Positions 49,280 to 58,602 of a stretch of DNA of 64,000 nucleotides are shown one piece after another. This DNA is from an uncultured Candidatus Melainabacteria bacterium (GTDB lineage Bacteria; Cyanobacteriota; Vampirovibrionia; Gastranaerophilales; Gastranaerophilaceae), in NCBI GenBank assembly GCA_934717745.1, contig CAKUZB010000001.1, forward strand, positions 248,001-312,000, in the 5' to 3' direction. Each line of letters starts with the position of its first letter. The first letter of the stretch is position 1. The translations under genes and the position numbers were made by a program. The notes below the pieces were generated by a model. That model was not told the DNA's origin, did no database searches, and saw only the letters and a program-made list of their open reading frames with translations.

Positions 49280-50461
49280 ATGAAGTTAGGTTTTTATGTG
49301 AAAAATTTGCAAAAAGAATCTGCTGGTGGTGCATATACATATCAGCAATCTTTGTTGCAAGAAATTTTAAAATTAAATACTGAGCATGAAATCGTAATTT
49401 ATTATAAAAATAAGAATGTTTTGTTTGAAGACAAAAGAAATGTTCATTTTGTAAATTTATTTTATGAAAAAAAAGACATCATTGCTAAAAAGTTTTTTTT
49501 CAAAATAAGAAAAACTGTAAAAGTAACATTAAATGATTTAGTGCTAAGAGATAATATTGAATTGTTATTCTTTGTACCTCCAGGATTTGAAAATGTTAGT
49601 ATTCCTTATGTTTTTACTCTTTGGGATTTAGATCATAAACAAACTCCATATTTTCCTGAAGTTTCTGTAACGGGGTTTAATTTTGATGCTAGAGAAAAGT
49701 TTTATAGTTCTGCAATACAGAAAGCCTCATTTGTAGTGATAGGAAATGTTGAGGGCAAAAGGCAAGTGTGCAGATATTATAATGTTAACAATGATTTAGT
49801 AATAACTAATCCAATGCCAACTCCAAGTTATATTTATAATTCTGTCGAAAACAAAGATGTTTTAGTTAGAAATAATTTGATAAATCAACAATATCTCTTC
49901 TATCCTGCTCAATTTTGGCCACATAAAAATCATATAAGACTTGTAAAAGCCCTTAAGGTTTTGAAAGAACAAGGGTATAATTATAAAATGGTATTTACTG
50001 GTGCTGATAAAGGAAATGAAAACTATATTAAAGAAAAAACTTTGGAATATGGCTTAGAAAACGATGTTTTATTTTTAGGCTTCGTTTCACAAGAAGAGTT
50101 AATTGCGTTATATAAAAATGCTTATGCGTTAACATTTGCATCATACATGGGGCCAGATAATATCCCTCCATTAGAAGCCATGGGATTAGGTTGTCCTGTT
50201 ATTTCTTCAAATACTGCGGGTATGCAAGAACAATTAAAAGATGCCGCTTTGTTTTTTGACCCAAAATCTGAAAAATCTCTAGTGGAGCAGATAATAAAAC
50301 TAGAAGATAAAAAACATAGAGAAAATTTGATTTCAAAAGGTTATGAATTGGCAAAACAGTATAACATGGAGAAATATGTTGATAATTTGTTAAGAATTGC
50401 AGAAAACTTTCAACCAATAAGAGAATGCTGGAGTAACAAAGAGTTATATATTCACTTGTAG
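49280..50461 (+). CDS. Family 4 glycosyltransferase
   Basis: This 393-residue GT-B enzyme has an N-terminal domain with SAGGAYTYQQSLLQEIL and IPYVFTLWDLDHKQTPYFPE. The C-terminal donor domain has LFYPAQFWPHKNHIRLVKAL, KMVFTGADKGNENYIKE, LENDVLFLGFVSQEELIALY and the E-x7-E-like FASYMGPDNIPPLEAMGLGC. These are hallmarks of GT4 (retaining) enzymes such as mannosyl- or rhamnosyltransferases. It could use dTDP-rhamnose or a UDP-sugar made elsewhere in the window. No ribosome site is present; the -10 element sits immediately upstream. Confidence 0.9.
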   Translation: MKLGFYVKNLQKESAGGAYTYQQSLLQEILKLNTEHEIVIYYKNKNVLFEDKRNVHFVNLFYEKKDIIAKKFFFKIRKTVKVTLNDLVLRDNIELLFFVPPGFENVSIPYVFTLWDLDHKQTPYFPEVSVTGFNFDAREKFYSSAIQKASFVVIGNVEGKRQVCRYYNVNNDLVITNPMPTPSYIYNSVENKDVLVRNNLINQQYLFYPAQFWPHKNHIRLVKALKVLKEQGYNYKMVFTGADKGNENYIKEKTLEYGLENDVLFLGFVSQEELIALYKNAYALTFASYMGPDNIPPLEAMGLGCPVISSNTAGMQEQLKDAALFFDPKSEKSLVEQIIKLEDKKHRENLISKGYELAKQYNMEKYVDNLLRIAENFQPIRECWSNKELYIHL

Positions 50462-50509
50462 AGAAATTTAACTCTTTCGTTAATATTTAAAATTAAATGT
50501 TTTATAAAT

Positions 50510-51328
50510 CTAAGATTTTTTTATTTTTATTAAGATTCCCAAAATAGTTAAAATTTTGTACTTTTTGTCTTTAGTATTTTTAACAGAAAAAATACGTTCA
50601 AAAAACTTATAAGAAGGTTTGTTTTTATTTTTGTATTCTTTTTCTATTTCTTTTTGAGTAAAATATTTACTTAAAACATTCATTTTTTCTTTTTTATGTA
50701 ATTCTTGGTTTCCATTAGATGAAGATAATCCAGTCATGTCATAATTAACAATGACTCTATTTAAATATTTAAATTTTGCATTGTGTTCGTAAAAATCTAG
50801 CCAACGATCTAAATCAGCAACGATTTTATATGTAGTATTATACATACCATATTTTTCAAATAAATCTCTTTTTACAAAAATTGCTTGAGTATTTAAATTA
50901 TACGGTATGAAAAATTTTTTGTTTAGTTTTTCTTTATATTTTCTGTATGAGTTTTTTTCTGGAAAATCATTGTAAGTTCTGTAAATATCTCCATACAGCA
51001 AATCTTCAGTATGTTTAGTATTTTTAAATATATCAGATAAGATATTTCTATCAAAATATGAATCTCCTGAATTTAAAAAATTTAAGTATTCTCCTGATGC
51101 CAAATTAATGCCTTTATTTTGTGCATCGTAAACTCCTTTGTCAGGTTCTGAAATAAATTGGTCGATTCTGTATTTATACTTATTCCAAATTTTTTGAATT
51201 TCTTCGTTTGAACCACCGTCAACAACAATCCATTCAAAATCTTGCCATGTTTGTTCGACAATACTTTTACAAGTATTCTCTAAATTTGGGTCATTATAGC
51301 AAATTGTAATTATAGATAATTTTTTCAT
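50510..51328 (-). CDS. Family 2 glycosyltransferase (WcaA-like)
   Basis: This 272-residue GT-A enzyme shows LSIITICYNDPNLENTCKSI, FEWIVVDGGSNEEIQKIW, SEPDKGVYDAQNKGINLASG, the metal-binding FLNSGDSYFD (where DDD is often NSDD or NAGD) and IVADLDRWLDFY. The C-terminus ends in a basic/hydrophobic stretch, KILTILGILIKIKKS, resembling the N-terminal patch of the DUF115-like protein at 46143-47081, perhaps for membrane contact. The ATG has no ribosome site; TATTAT lies 7 nt before it. It stands opposite the GT4 gene with a short convergent gap. Confidence 0.87.
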   Translation of the reverse strand: MKKLSIITICYNDPNLENTCKSIVEQTWQDFEWIVVDGGSNEEIQKIWNKYKYRIDQFISEPDKGVYDAQNKGINLASGEYLNFLNSGDSYFDRNILSDIFKNTKHTEDLLYGDIYRTYNDFPEKNSYRKYKEKLNKKFFIPYNLNTQAIFVKRDLFEKYGMYNTTYKIVADLDRWLDFYEHNAKFKYLNRVIVNYDMTGLSSSNGNQELHKKEKMNVLSKYFTQKEIEKEYKNKNKPSYKFFERIFSVKNTKDKKYKILTILGILIKIKKS

Positions 51329-51561
51329 GTTTTAAATAATACCCAGTTTTAATACTACTGTTAATTATATCACAAACCTAAAATTTGTTTTTGTTTGTTT
51401 CTTGAAAAAATTTTAAAATTTTTAAATTGGTTCAAAATTTAATCCAAAAACTATTATATAGAATTTTTGTTAAAAATTATACACATTTGTTTAAATTTTG
51501 ACAATTTATTGGGGGGAAAACTCTTTATTTATTTAGGTTGGCTTTTAAAAGAAGGAATACT

Positions 51562-53178
51562 GTGATTAATTTATTAGGCTTAAATAACGTTAAGTCTGCT
51601 AAAACAATTCAAAACAATAATATCAGCACTTTGGGCTATACTAAATTAGGTCAAAATTCTGATGTTTTTGTGCGTTCTAATGCGGTATCTTGTCCAATCT
51701 CTTTCTCTGGAAAAGCAAACAGACTAAAAGAATATAAAAAACTCACAGATGATTTAAGCCAAACTGCACAATCTGCTCAAGCCTCTTTAGAACATCAATT
51801 AGCGACAGAGGGGTGGGCCGGTAAAACGGCTGATGCTATCAGTATCCTTTGGAATTCAAAAAATCGGGCAACTCTTGTTCAAGCCGACATCGACACATAT
51901 AAAGAGAATGTTTCTAAATTAAACCAATCTATAAAATTTGATTCTTTTAACGATAAATTTAAAGAAATTTTTGATGTTGAATATGACCATTCAAACATCG
52001 TTCGTTATGGCAAGAAGGCAAAGCACTTTGAAACAGCCTTAACTTTAGATTGCATCGCTAAATATACTGATGAAAAGTTATCTGAAAATATAAAAACTTT
52101 CAATAAATTATCTGGAAGATTAGGTGATTTAAATGAACAGAAAGCCAATCAATATGCTGTAACCGGCAGTGTTCCTTATTATAACCACTTTACTTCTAAA
52201 GAAGAAATTTTTGAAAATATGGAAAATTCTTTAGTTGAAGTTTTAGGAGATAAAACAGTTTTAGACAAGGTTTTAACAGTCAACGGTTTAGACCCGGAAA
52301 ATGTAACCAAAGAGGAAAAATACAAAGTTTATGGCTATTTGTCAAATGTTATTGTTGAAACATCAAAAGCCTCTGCTAAAAAGAGTTTAAAAGGTCAAAC
52401 TTTATCTCAGATTAAAGAAGATTATGATAAATCATACGAAAAAGCATTTGGTACAAAAAATGACATTATTGCAAGAGTAGACAAGTACAACGCTTCTCAA
52501 AAAGCGGGTGCTGCTTGTGTTAAATTTGTAACGAATGTAGTATTTAATACTTTAGGACCGGGGTCTGTTTGGGCAAGTTGCGTTTATAGTGCCGGAAAAT
52601 CTGTAGCAATAGATATTGCAGATGCCAAAACTAAAAAAGAAAATAACGACATTGATTATAAGTTGCTTGGAGTAAATGCAGTATTAAGTGGTATTAGCGG
52701 TATTGTAAACAGAATTATCGTAAACGAATATGCAGGTGATGTTGCTTTAAAAATTTTAGGTGGAAAAACTACTTCTGACAGTATTGGTTCAGCCTTGAAG
52801 AATTTTGTTGTAAAGGAAATTATCAGCAAAGAGGGTGTAAAACTTCCTGCTTATGCCGTTGAAGAACTTACAGATTCTGTTGTGAAAACAATGACTGGAC
52901 TTAAAAAATCAGATAAAGGAACAGGCTTAACTCAAGAAGAATTAGCAAATTCAATGTTTGTAGTATCAGAGGCTATGACATATTTAGCCGTTGCAAAAAA
53001 TAGCGGTAAGTTAGAAAATATGAACCCAAATGAAATGGTTTCATTGTTAAATGACCATATTACAGCCTCAATGAAAGATAATAACGAGTTTAATTCTTGG
53101 TTAAATAGAAACAAATCAGCATTTAATCAATTATTAAAGCAATTGGTTCAAAATGAGTTACCAAAAGTTAGTAGTTAA
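51562..53178 (+). CDS. Large FSGK-motif protein of unknown function
   Basis: The 538-residue protein starts at GTG 51562, behind GAAGGAA; a TTG at 51538 would add 8 residues. Near residue 45 it has SCPISFSGKANRLKEYKKLT, the longest member of the P-x-x-F-[ST]-[AG]-[KL] set in this window. The remainder is helical, with a hydrophobic central part (KAGAACVKFVTNVVFNTLGP, LLGVNAVLSGISGIVNRIIV) that resembles pore-forming or membrane-inserting hairpins rather than classical transmembrane helices. No signal peptide. A secreted or envelope-associated effector is conceivable, but no family is recognised. The protease gene follows 76 nt later. Confidence 0.7.
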   Translation: MINLLGLNNVKSAKTIQNNNISTLGYTKLGQNSDVFVRSNAVSCPISFSGKANRLKEYKKLTDDLSQTAQSAQASLEHQLATEGWAGKTADAISILWNSKNRATLVQADIDTYKENVSKLNQSIKFDSFNDKFKEIFDVEYDHSNIVRYGKKAKHFETALTLDCIAKYTDEKLSENIKTFNKLSGRLGDLNEQKANQYAVTGSVPYYNHFTSKEEIFENMENSLVEVLGDKTVLDKVLTVNGLDPENVTKEEKYKVYGYLSNVIVETSKASAKKSLKGQTLSQIKEDYDKSYEKAFGTKNDIIARVDKYNASQKAGAACVKFVTNVVFNTLGPGSVWASCVYSAGKSVAIDIADAKTKKENNDIDYKLLGVNAVLSGISGIVNRIIVNEYAGDVALKILGGKTTSDSIGSALKNFVVKEIISKEGVKLPAYAVEELTDSVVKTMTGLKKSDKGTGLTQEELANSMFVVSEAMTYLAVAKNSGKLENMNPNEMVSLLNDHITASMKDNNEFNSWLNRNKSAFNQLLKQLVQNELPKVSS

Positions 53179-53254
53179 TAAAAAACACATTAATCTAATT
53201 TTTAATGTTATAATTCATTATATTAGATAAAGCGTTTTTTAGAAAAGGAAAAAC

Positions 53255-54139
53255 ATGTTCAACAATATACCGAAAGTAAATTTTAATACGACTACAGTAT
53301 CAACTTCTTCGTTATCTGCGTCGATTTCTAATGAAGAAAGTAGCATTTTTGGAAACGATACGATTGATAATCAAAGTATAAAACTTACAAAAGAACAGAA
53401 AAAAGCAAAAAAAGCGGAAGAAAAAGCAGAACGGGAACGTATAAAAAATTCTCCTGACGGAATTATTCAAGGTGGTAAACAAGGTACAAATGCGGGTGAT
53501 TGTTGGCTACTTGCACAAATTAATTCTATGGCTAAAACTTCTTGGGGTAAAGATGCATTAAAAAGTGCAATTACGCAGGAAAAAGACGGAAGTTTTACGG
53601 TACATTTTAATGGGGTAAAAAAAGAAATTAAAATTACCGCAGAAGAATTTAAAAAGGCTCAAAAAAACAGTAATTATTCAAGTGGTGATGCTGATCCTTT
53701 GTTGCTTGAGGTTGCTGTAGATAAATATTTTAAAGAAAACGATATCAATAATGGTTCAATAAAGGGTAATGATTTGGCCGGCGAAGATTCTTTGCAGTTC
53801 CTTTTGACAGGTGTAAAGGGGCGTCAAACAGCAACAGAAGAAAGTTACGAACCAATTTTGAAAGTTATGGGACAAAATCCTGATGATAATGCCGGAATTG
53901 CTGCAACTTATATATACTATGACGAAGCACAAGGTTCAGACGGCACAAATCACGCAGTTTCGATTCAGCAAGTTATTTTAGATAAAAAAGGCGAAGTTAA
54001 GGAAGTTGTTCTATTAGATTCATATCGTCCTGATTCTCCGTTCAAGAAGTCTTATAGGCAATTTGTAGATGAATTGAAAGCCTTTGGATTTACTACTCCG
54101 CCACCATCTTCAAGTAAGTCTGTGGTACAAGGTAAATAA
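53255..54139 (+). CDS. Calpain-like cysteine protease (peptidase C2-like)
   Basis: This 294-residue protein has a calpain-type catalytic core. IIQGGKQGTNAGDCWLLAQI holds the oxyanion Gln and catalytic Cys83 in GDCWLLA; the catalytic His is H233 in GTNHAVSIQQV. The third residue, Asn in calpains (NPWG), is replaced by the region LLDSYRPDS. The first 65 residues are Ser/Thr-rich and then highly charged (KLTKEQKKAKKAEEKAERE), possibly a secretion or targeting segment; no Sec signal is visible. AAAAGGA precedes the ATG. A GNAT acetyltransferase follows after 5 nt. The target is unknown. Confidence 0.78.
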   Translation: MFNNIPKVNFNTTTVSTSSLSASISNEESSIFGNDTIDNQSIKLTKEQKKAKKAEEKAERERIKNSPDGIIQGGKQGTNAGDCWLLAQINSMAKTSWGKDALKSAITQEKDGSFTVHFNGVKKEIKITAEEFKKAQKNSNYSSGDADPLLLEVAVDKYFKENDINNGSIKGNDLAGEDSLQFLLTGVKGRQTATEESYEPILKVMGQNPDDNAGIAATYIYYDEAQGSDGTNHAVSIQQVILDKKGEVKEVVLLDSYRPDSPFKKSYRQFVDELKAFGFTTPPPSSSKSVVQGK

Positions 54140-54144
54140 TTTTT

Positions 54145-54588
54145 ATGAATGTAGAGATTAGAAATTTTGAAAAAAATGATAAATCTGAAATTCTTTCGAT
54201 GATGAAAGTTTTCTATTCTTCCGATTTAGTTTTTACAAATGGTAGTGATGAGATTTTCGAAAAAGATTTTGAAAATTGTCTTGGAGATAATCCTTATATT
54301 GAAGGGTATGTTTTTGTTACAAATCAAGAGATATTAGGCTATGCAATGCTTGCAAAAAGTTTTTCAACTGAATTTGGTAAGAATTGTATTTGGTTTGAGG
54401 ACTTGTATTTGAAACCTGAATTCAGAGGTCAGGGAATTATTTCAGAGTTCATGAAATTTATAGAAAATAAATACGATAAGGCGATTTTCAGGTTAGAGGT
54501 TGAAAATGAAAATACACATGCGGTGCATGTGTATGAAAAGAATGGTTTTTCAAGATTACCTTATGTCGAAATGAAAAAAGAGTTATAG
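54145..54588 (+). CDS. GNAT family N-acetyltransferase
   Basis: This 147-residue protein has the GNAT fold: N-terminal VEIRNFEKNDKSEILSMMKV, ILGYAMLAKSFSTEF, the acetyl-CoA motif FEDLYLKPEFRGQGIISEFM (R-x-x-G-x-G) and the C-terminal RLEVENENTHAVHVYEKNGF. The substrate is unknown. It starts 5 nt after the protease stop without an independent ribosome site, so translation is probably coupled and the pair is one operon. Confidence 0.88.
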   Translation: MNVEIRNFEKNDKSEILSMMKVFYSSDLVFTNGSDEIFEKDFENCLGDNPYIEGYVFVTNQEILGYAMLAKSFSTEFGKNCIWFEDLYLKPEFRGQGIISEFMKFIENKYDKAIFRLEVENENTHAVHVYEKNGFSRLPYVEMKKEL

Positions 54589-54622
54589 TTTTTCTTTTCG
54601 ACATAAAGCAAATTTTAAAATT

Positions 54623-55483
54623 TTAGTTTTGGCATTCGCTGATGTGTTCTTTAATATGTTGAATTTCAGCATCTTTGTATTCTTCCGGAATATTAGAATT
54701 TTTAATGATTTCGATTGTTTTATTGTAATCTTCTAACGCTTTTTCAAATTGTTCTAAACCTTGATAGCATTCTGCTCTATCGTGGTAATAACCTGCTTTT
54801 CCAAGGTATAAATCTTCTAAAGATTGAATTGTGTCTTCGTATTCCGGACAAAATTCAAGTGCTTTGTTGTAGTCTTTGATTGCATCTTCAAGACAATCAA
54901 TGTTTTGATAGAAGCCTGCTCTTGCACTGTATGTGTATTCAGAATCTTCATCTACTTCAATTGCTTTGTTGTAATCTTGTTCTGCTTTTTCGTATTCTCC
55001 ATTTTTTGTATAGAATTCTGCTCTGTCGTGGTAGTATGCACAATCGTTTGGTGAATTTTCTATTGCTTTTGTGTAATCATATTTCTCTATTTCTTTGCAT
55101 AATTCAGCACGACAAGTATAAAGTTCGGAGTTACTTGGTTCTAGTGCGATTGCAGAAGAAATGTCAGCGAATGCTTTGTCGTATTCTCTTTTTAATTCGT
55201 ATAAATATGCTCTTTGTGTGTATGCTTCTATTGTTTTTTCGTTTTCAAGTGATTCTGTTAATTTTGTGATTAAAGAATCTGCATTTTTGAAATCTAAACA
55301 GGTTAGGTAGCAATCATCTTCTTTTACACTTTCTTCGCCTAATTCAATTGCTTTTTTAAAATCTTCTAAGGCTTTTATGTAATCATAGTTTTCAAAATAT
55401 AATTCTGCTCTGCCTAAGTAGTATTCAATAGCATTTTCTTTGTCTAATTCCAGTGCGTTTGTATAAAATTCAATTGTTTCCAT
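54623..55483 (-). CDS. TPR-repeat protein
   Basis: This 286-residue soluble protein consists almost entirely of tetratricopeptide repeats, about seven. Examples are AIEYYLGRAELYFENYDYIK, EAYTQRAYLYELKREYDKAF, CAYYHDRAEFYTKNGEYEKA and YTYSARAGFYQNIDCLEDAI, each with A/G at position 8 and aromatic residues at the turn. I chose the ATG at 55483 (METIEFYTNALEL) because AAAGG lies 8 nt upstream; the earlier ATG at 55498 has no ribosome site. Likely a protein-protein interaction scaffold. Confidence 0.85.
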   Translation of the reverse strand: METIEFYTNALELDKENAIEYYLGRAELYFENYDYIKALEDFKKAIELGEESVKEDDCYLTCLDFKNADSLITKLTESLENEKTIEAYTQRAYLYELKREYDKAFADISSAIALEPSNSELYTCRAELCKEIEKYDYTKAIENSPNDCAYYHDRAEFYTKNGEYEKAEQDYNKAIEVDEDSEYTYSARAGFYQNIDCLEDAIKDYNKALEFCPEYEDTIQSLEDLYLGKAGYYHDRAECYQGLEQFEKALEDYNKTIEIIKNSNIPEEYKDAEIQHIKEHISECQN

Positions 55484-55622
55484 TTTTATGCCTTTCATAA
55501 ATATATTTTTAACACTTTCAGTATAACACGTAAATAAGAAATTAATCTTAAAATTTTAGTCAACTGTCTAAAGACAAAGTTCATAAAATTTTTTAAAGTT
55601 TTAATAAAAAGGAGAAGAAATT

Positions 55623-57149
55623 ATGTTTTGTTTTCAATGTGAACAAACAGCCTTTGGAAAAGGTTGTACGGTAATGGGTGTTTGTGGTAAAAACGAGGAT
55701 ACTGCAAATTTACAAGATAAACTTGTAAGTGCGTTAATTGATATTGCAAATAACGAAGAAAAAAATGATAAAACTACAGAACTTATTATAAATGGCTTGT
55801 TTATGACAGTTACGAATGTTAATTTTGATAAAGATTGCATTCAAAAATTTTTAGACAAAATAAAAGAAAAGCACTACTATGAAAAAACTTTTGATATAAA
55901 TACAATTTGGAAATCAGAGGATAATATTCGAAGTCTAAAATCATTAATTTTGTTTGGATTAAAGGGTATGGCTGCGTATGCTCATCATGCAAGAGTTCTT
56001 TGTTATAAAAATGATGTTGTTGACAGTTTCTTTTATGAGGCTTTACAGACTATATCAAAGGATTCGAGTGAGAATGAATTGAGTAGTTTGGTTTTAAAAA
56101 CAGGCGAAATTAATTTAAAATGTATGCAAATGCTTGATAGGGCGAACGTTGAAACTTTTGGTAAGCCTGAGCCAACCAAAGTAAGTACAGAAATTGAAAC
56201 AGGTGCTTTTATTGTTGTTTCGGGTCATGATTTAAAAGATTTGGCATTGTTGTTAGAGCAAACAAAGGATAAAGGGATAAACATTTATACGCATGGTGAA
56301 ATGTTACCTTGTCATGCGTATCCGGAATTAAAAAAATATAAGCATTTAAAAGGTAATTTTGGTACGGCTTGGCAAAATCAACAAAAAGAATTTGCAAATA
56401 TTCCTGCACCAATTTTATTTACATCAAATTGTATAATGCCTGTTAAAGAAAGTTATGCTGATAGAGTTTTTACGACATCTGTTGTTGCATATCCTCAAAT
56501 GGTTCATATTGGTAAGGACAAAGACTTTACCCGATTAATTGAAAAATCCCTTGAATTGGGCGGGTATAAAGAAAAACAACATTTTACAGGAATTAATGGT
56601 GGTAATGTTTTAACAGTTGGCTTCGGGCATGATACGGTAATGTCAAATGCTCAAAAGATTATTGACAATATAAAATCCGGTGATATAAAACATATTTTTC
56701 TTGTTGGAGGTTGCGACGGTGCAAAAGTCGGACGAAATTATTATACAGAATTTGTTGAAAAAACTCCAAAAGATAGTTTAATTTTCACTTTGGCTTGTGG
56801 AAAATATCGTTTTAATGATATGGATTTGGGTGAAATAAACGGATTATCAAGAATTATGGACATGGGGCAGTGTAATGATGCATACTCTGCGATAAAAGTT
56901 GCATTGGAACTTTCAAAAGCCTTTAACTGTTCTGTCAATGACTTACCTTTGTCTTTTGTACTTTCTTGGTATGAGCAAAAAGCGGTTTGTATTTTACTAA
57001 CACTGCTATATTTAGGTGTCGAAAATATTTATCTTGGACCTAGTTTGCCGGCATTTGTTTCTGAAAATGTTTTAAAAATGCTTCAAGAGAAGTTTAAGTT
57101 GAAGTCGATTACTACTCCTGATGAGGATTTGAAAAAACTTTTAGGATAA
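55623..57149 (+). CDS. hcp: Hydroxylamine reductase / hybrid cluster protein
   Basis: This 508-residue hybrid cluster protein reduces hydroxylamine or nitric oxide during nitrosative stress. The N-terminal cluster motif C3-x2-C6-x8-C15-x5-C21 lies in FCFQCEQTAFGKGCTVMGVCGK-type sequence. Hybrid-cluster ligands appear in VVSGHDLKDL, THGEMLPCHAYPELKKY, FTSNCIMPVKESYADR and VGGCDGAKVGRNYYTEF. It is about 40 residues shorter than Desulfovibrio class I enzymes. AAAGGAG precedes the ATG, and a terminator follows. It appears monocistronic, without a visible hcr reductase. Confidence 0.95.
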   Translation: MFCFQCEQTAFGKGCTVMGVCGKNEDTANLQDKLVSALIDIANNEEKNDKTTELIINGLFMTVTNVNFDKDCIQKFLDKIKEKHYYEKTFDINTIWKSEDNIRSLKSLILFGLKGMAAYAHHARVLCYKNDVVDSFFYEALQTISKDSSENELSSLVLKTGEINLKCMQMLDRANVETFGKPEPTKVSTEIETGAFIVVSGHDLKDLALLLEQTKDKGINIYTHGEMLPCHAYPELKKYKHLKGNFGTAWQNQQKEFANIPAPILFTSNCIMPVKESYADRVFTTSVVAYPQMVHIGKDKDFTRLIEKSLELGGYKEKQHFTGINGGNVLTVGFGHDTVMSNAQKIIDNIKSGDIKHIFLVGGCDGAKVGRNYYTEFVEKTPKDSLIFTLACGKYRFNDMDLGEINGLSRIMDMGQCNDAYSAIKVALELSKAFNCSVNDLPLSFVLSWYEQKAVCILLTLLYLGVENIYLGPSLPAFVSENVLKMLQEKFKLKSITTPDEDLKKLLG

Positions 57150-57172
57150 AATGGTATAACATTATTGCATAA

Positions 57173-57216
57173 AACAATCGCCGGCAAAATGAAATTTGCC
57201 GGCGATTGTTTTTTTA
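57173..57216. terminator. Bidirectional terminator between hcp and the dGTPase-like gene
   Basis: The 16-bp stem AACAATCGCCGGCAAA / TTTGCCGGCGATTGTT with loop ATGAAA is followed by T residues. It ends 3 nt before the stop codon of the convergent gene. Confidence 0.9.
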
Positions 57217-57218
57217 TT

Positions 57219-58475
57219 TTAAAAACTGATAATTTCGTTAAATATTTTGATTGCAAATTTATCTGTCATCGCTGAGATAAAGTGAATAATCGCTTTTCTA
57301 TAATCTTGTTGGTTTTTTATATCGTAGATTATTTTGTTATCCCACAACTTGCGTTTCTTTTCTTCCAAATCCGCTTCAGAATATCTGATTAACCAACTTT
57401 TGAAGTATGAAACAAGTACCGGATAAAGTTTTTCGTCTTCACTAATTTTTTTCAAAATATCTTCACAGAAGTAATCGTCTAATTTTTCAAAAATAGTTTC
57501 GATGATAAGTTTTGCGTATTTTTTGAATGGTTGTAAACGCTTATGTCCGCAAATATTTTCAGTATTATAGGCTTTGATAACGCTTAGCATTTCAAAACTT
57601 GCGTCAGAGAATCTCAAACCGACTTCCGGACTAGAGTTTAAACACAAGTCTTTTATTAAGTAATAAGTTATAATATTTGTACTTATTTCTTCTAATTTTT
57701 CGTTAGGGAATGCTTTTTGAATAATATGTTCAAGTTCTTTGATTTGATGTGCTGAAAGTATATTATAGATAAGTGCATCTTCAATATCTCTGCTTAAATA
57801 TGCAATTGTATCAGATAATTTTACAACACAACCCTCGTAAGTGTATGCGTTGAAATGGCTTGCGTATTCAATTTTTGACAAATCACAGAATTCATCTCTT
57901 GGTACAAGATTTTTATCGTTAACTTCACCACAGTGGCAAACAATACCATCTCTAACCGCATAAGTTAGGTTAAGGTTTCTGTAATGACCATGATAGTCCG
58001 GCAAAGTTTCAATGTTGTCGATAAAGTTTAAACTGTTACCCTCATGCCAAAATCTTTTTCCAATGTGATGATGCAAAACTATATCGTTTAAGATGTATTC
58101 ACCTTGGTGTCCGAATGGTGCGTGTCCTAAATCATGTCCGATTGCAATTGCATTTACAAGTTCATAGTTTAAGTTTAAGACTTTTGCTATTGTTTCTGCT
58201 ATTGAGGCCACGTGAGTAACATGTTCAATTCTTGTACAGATATGGTCATTATCTGTTGCGAAGAAAACTTGCGTTTTGTTTTTTAACCGTCTATAGGCTG
58301 TCGAATGTAACAATCTATGCTCATCTCTTTCAAACGGAGAACGAGTATCATAGTCTGTTTGGTAAATCTCATCTACTCTTGAGATACAGTGTTCATACTT
58401 TGGATTTTGTTCTGTCATTGCGACTTCTGAAAAGTCCGCAACTTTGTAATTTTGTTTTAAAATATTCTTAGTCAT
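57219..58475 (-). CDS. dgt: dGTPase-like HD-domain deoxynucleotide triphosphohydrolase
   Basis: This 418-residue protein resembles dGTP triphosphohydrolases, which remove triphosphate from dGTP. Family blocks are RSPFERDEHRLLHSTAYRRL, KTQVF, the HD metal site CTRIEHVTHVASIAETIA with AIGHDLGHAPFGHQGE, and VVKLSDTIAYLSRDIEDALI. The signature HD...D pattern is intact. The ATG at 58475 has no ribosome site; TATAAT ends 6 nt before it, implying a leaderless mRNA. It converges on hcp across a shared terminator. A role in nucleotide balance is usual; dGTPase homologues can also act against phage. Confidence 0.9.
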   Translation of the reverse strand: MTKNILKQNYKVADFSEVAMTEQNPKYEHCISRVDEIYQTDYDTRSPFERDEHRLLHSTAYRRLKNKTQVFFATDNDHICTRIEHVTHVASIAETIAKVLNLNYELVNAIAIGHDLGHAPFGHQGEYILNDIVLHHHIGKRFWHEGNSLNFIDNIETLPDYHGHYRNLNLTYAVRDGIVCHCGEVNDKNLVPRDEFCDLSKIEYASHFNAYTYEGCVVKLSDTIAYLSRDIEDALIYNILSAHQIKELEHIIQKAFPNEKLEEISTNIITYYLIKDLCLNSSPEVGLRFSDASFEMLSVIKAYNTENICGHKRLQPFKKYAKLIIETIFEKLDDYFCEDILKKISEDEKLYPVLVSYFKSWLIRYSEADLEEKKRKLWDNKIIYDIKNQQDYRKAIIHFISAMTDKFAIKIFNEIISF

Positions 58476-58481
58476 AGGAAG

Positions 58482-58487
58482 ATTATA
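58482..58487 (-). promoter_or_regulatory. -10 element of the dGTPase-like gene (leaderless start)
   Basis: TATAAT on the minus strand ends exactly 6 nt before the ATG at 58475, so the expected +1 is the first base of the start codon. Confidence 0.5.
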
Positions 58488-58602
58488 AATGTTTTTTTAA
58501 TTTTCTAACAACACTATTTGTATGATTTTTGTTACAAATAGGCAAAAAAATATTTTGTCATGTTTTATTATATAATATAAGTATACAAAAATAGGAGAAG
58601 GA

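Noticed and set aside
54824..55269. Plus-strand Cys/Phe/Val-rich frames opposite the TPR gene
   Set aside because: They are antisense shadows of a repetitive TPR coding sequence with no ribosome site and implausible composition.
58555..58576. TTGTCA and TATAAT as a promoter for the EF-hand gene
   Set aside because: The spacer is only 10 bp, so these cannot form a normal -35/-10 pair; the TATAAT alone may still be used.
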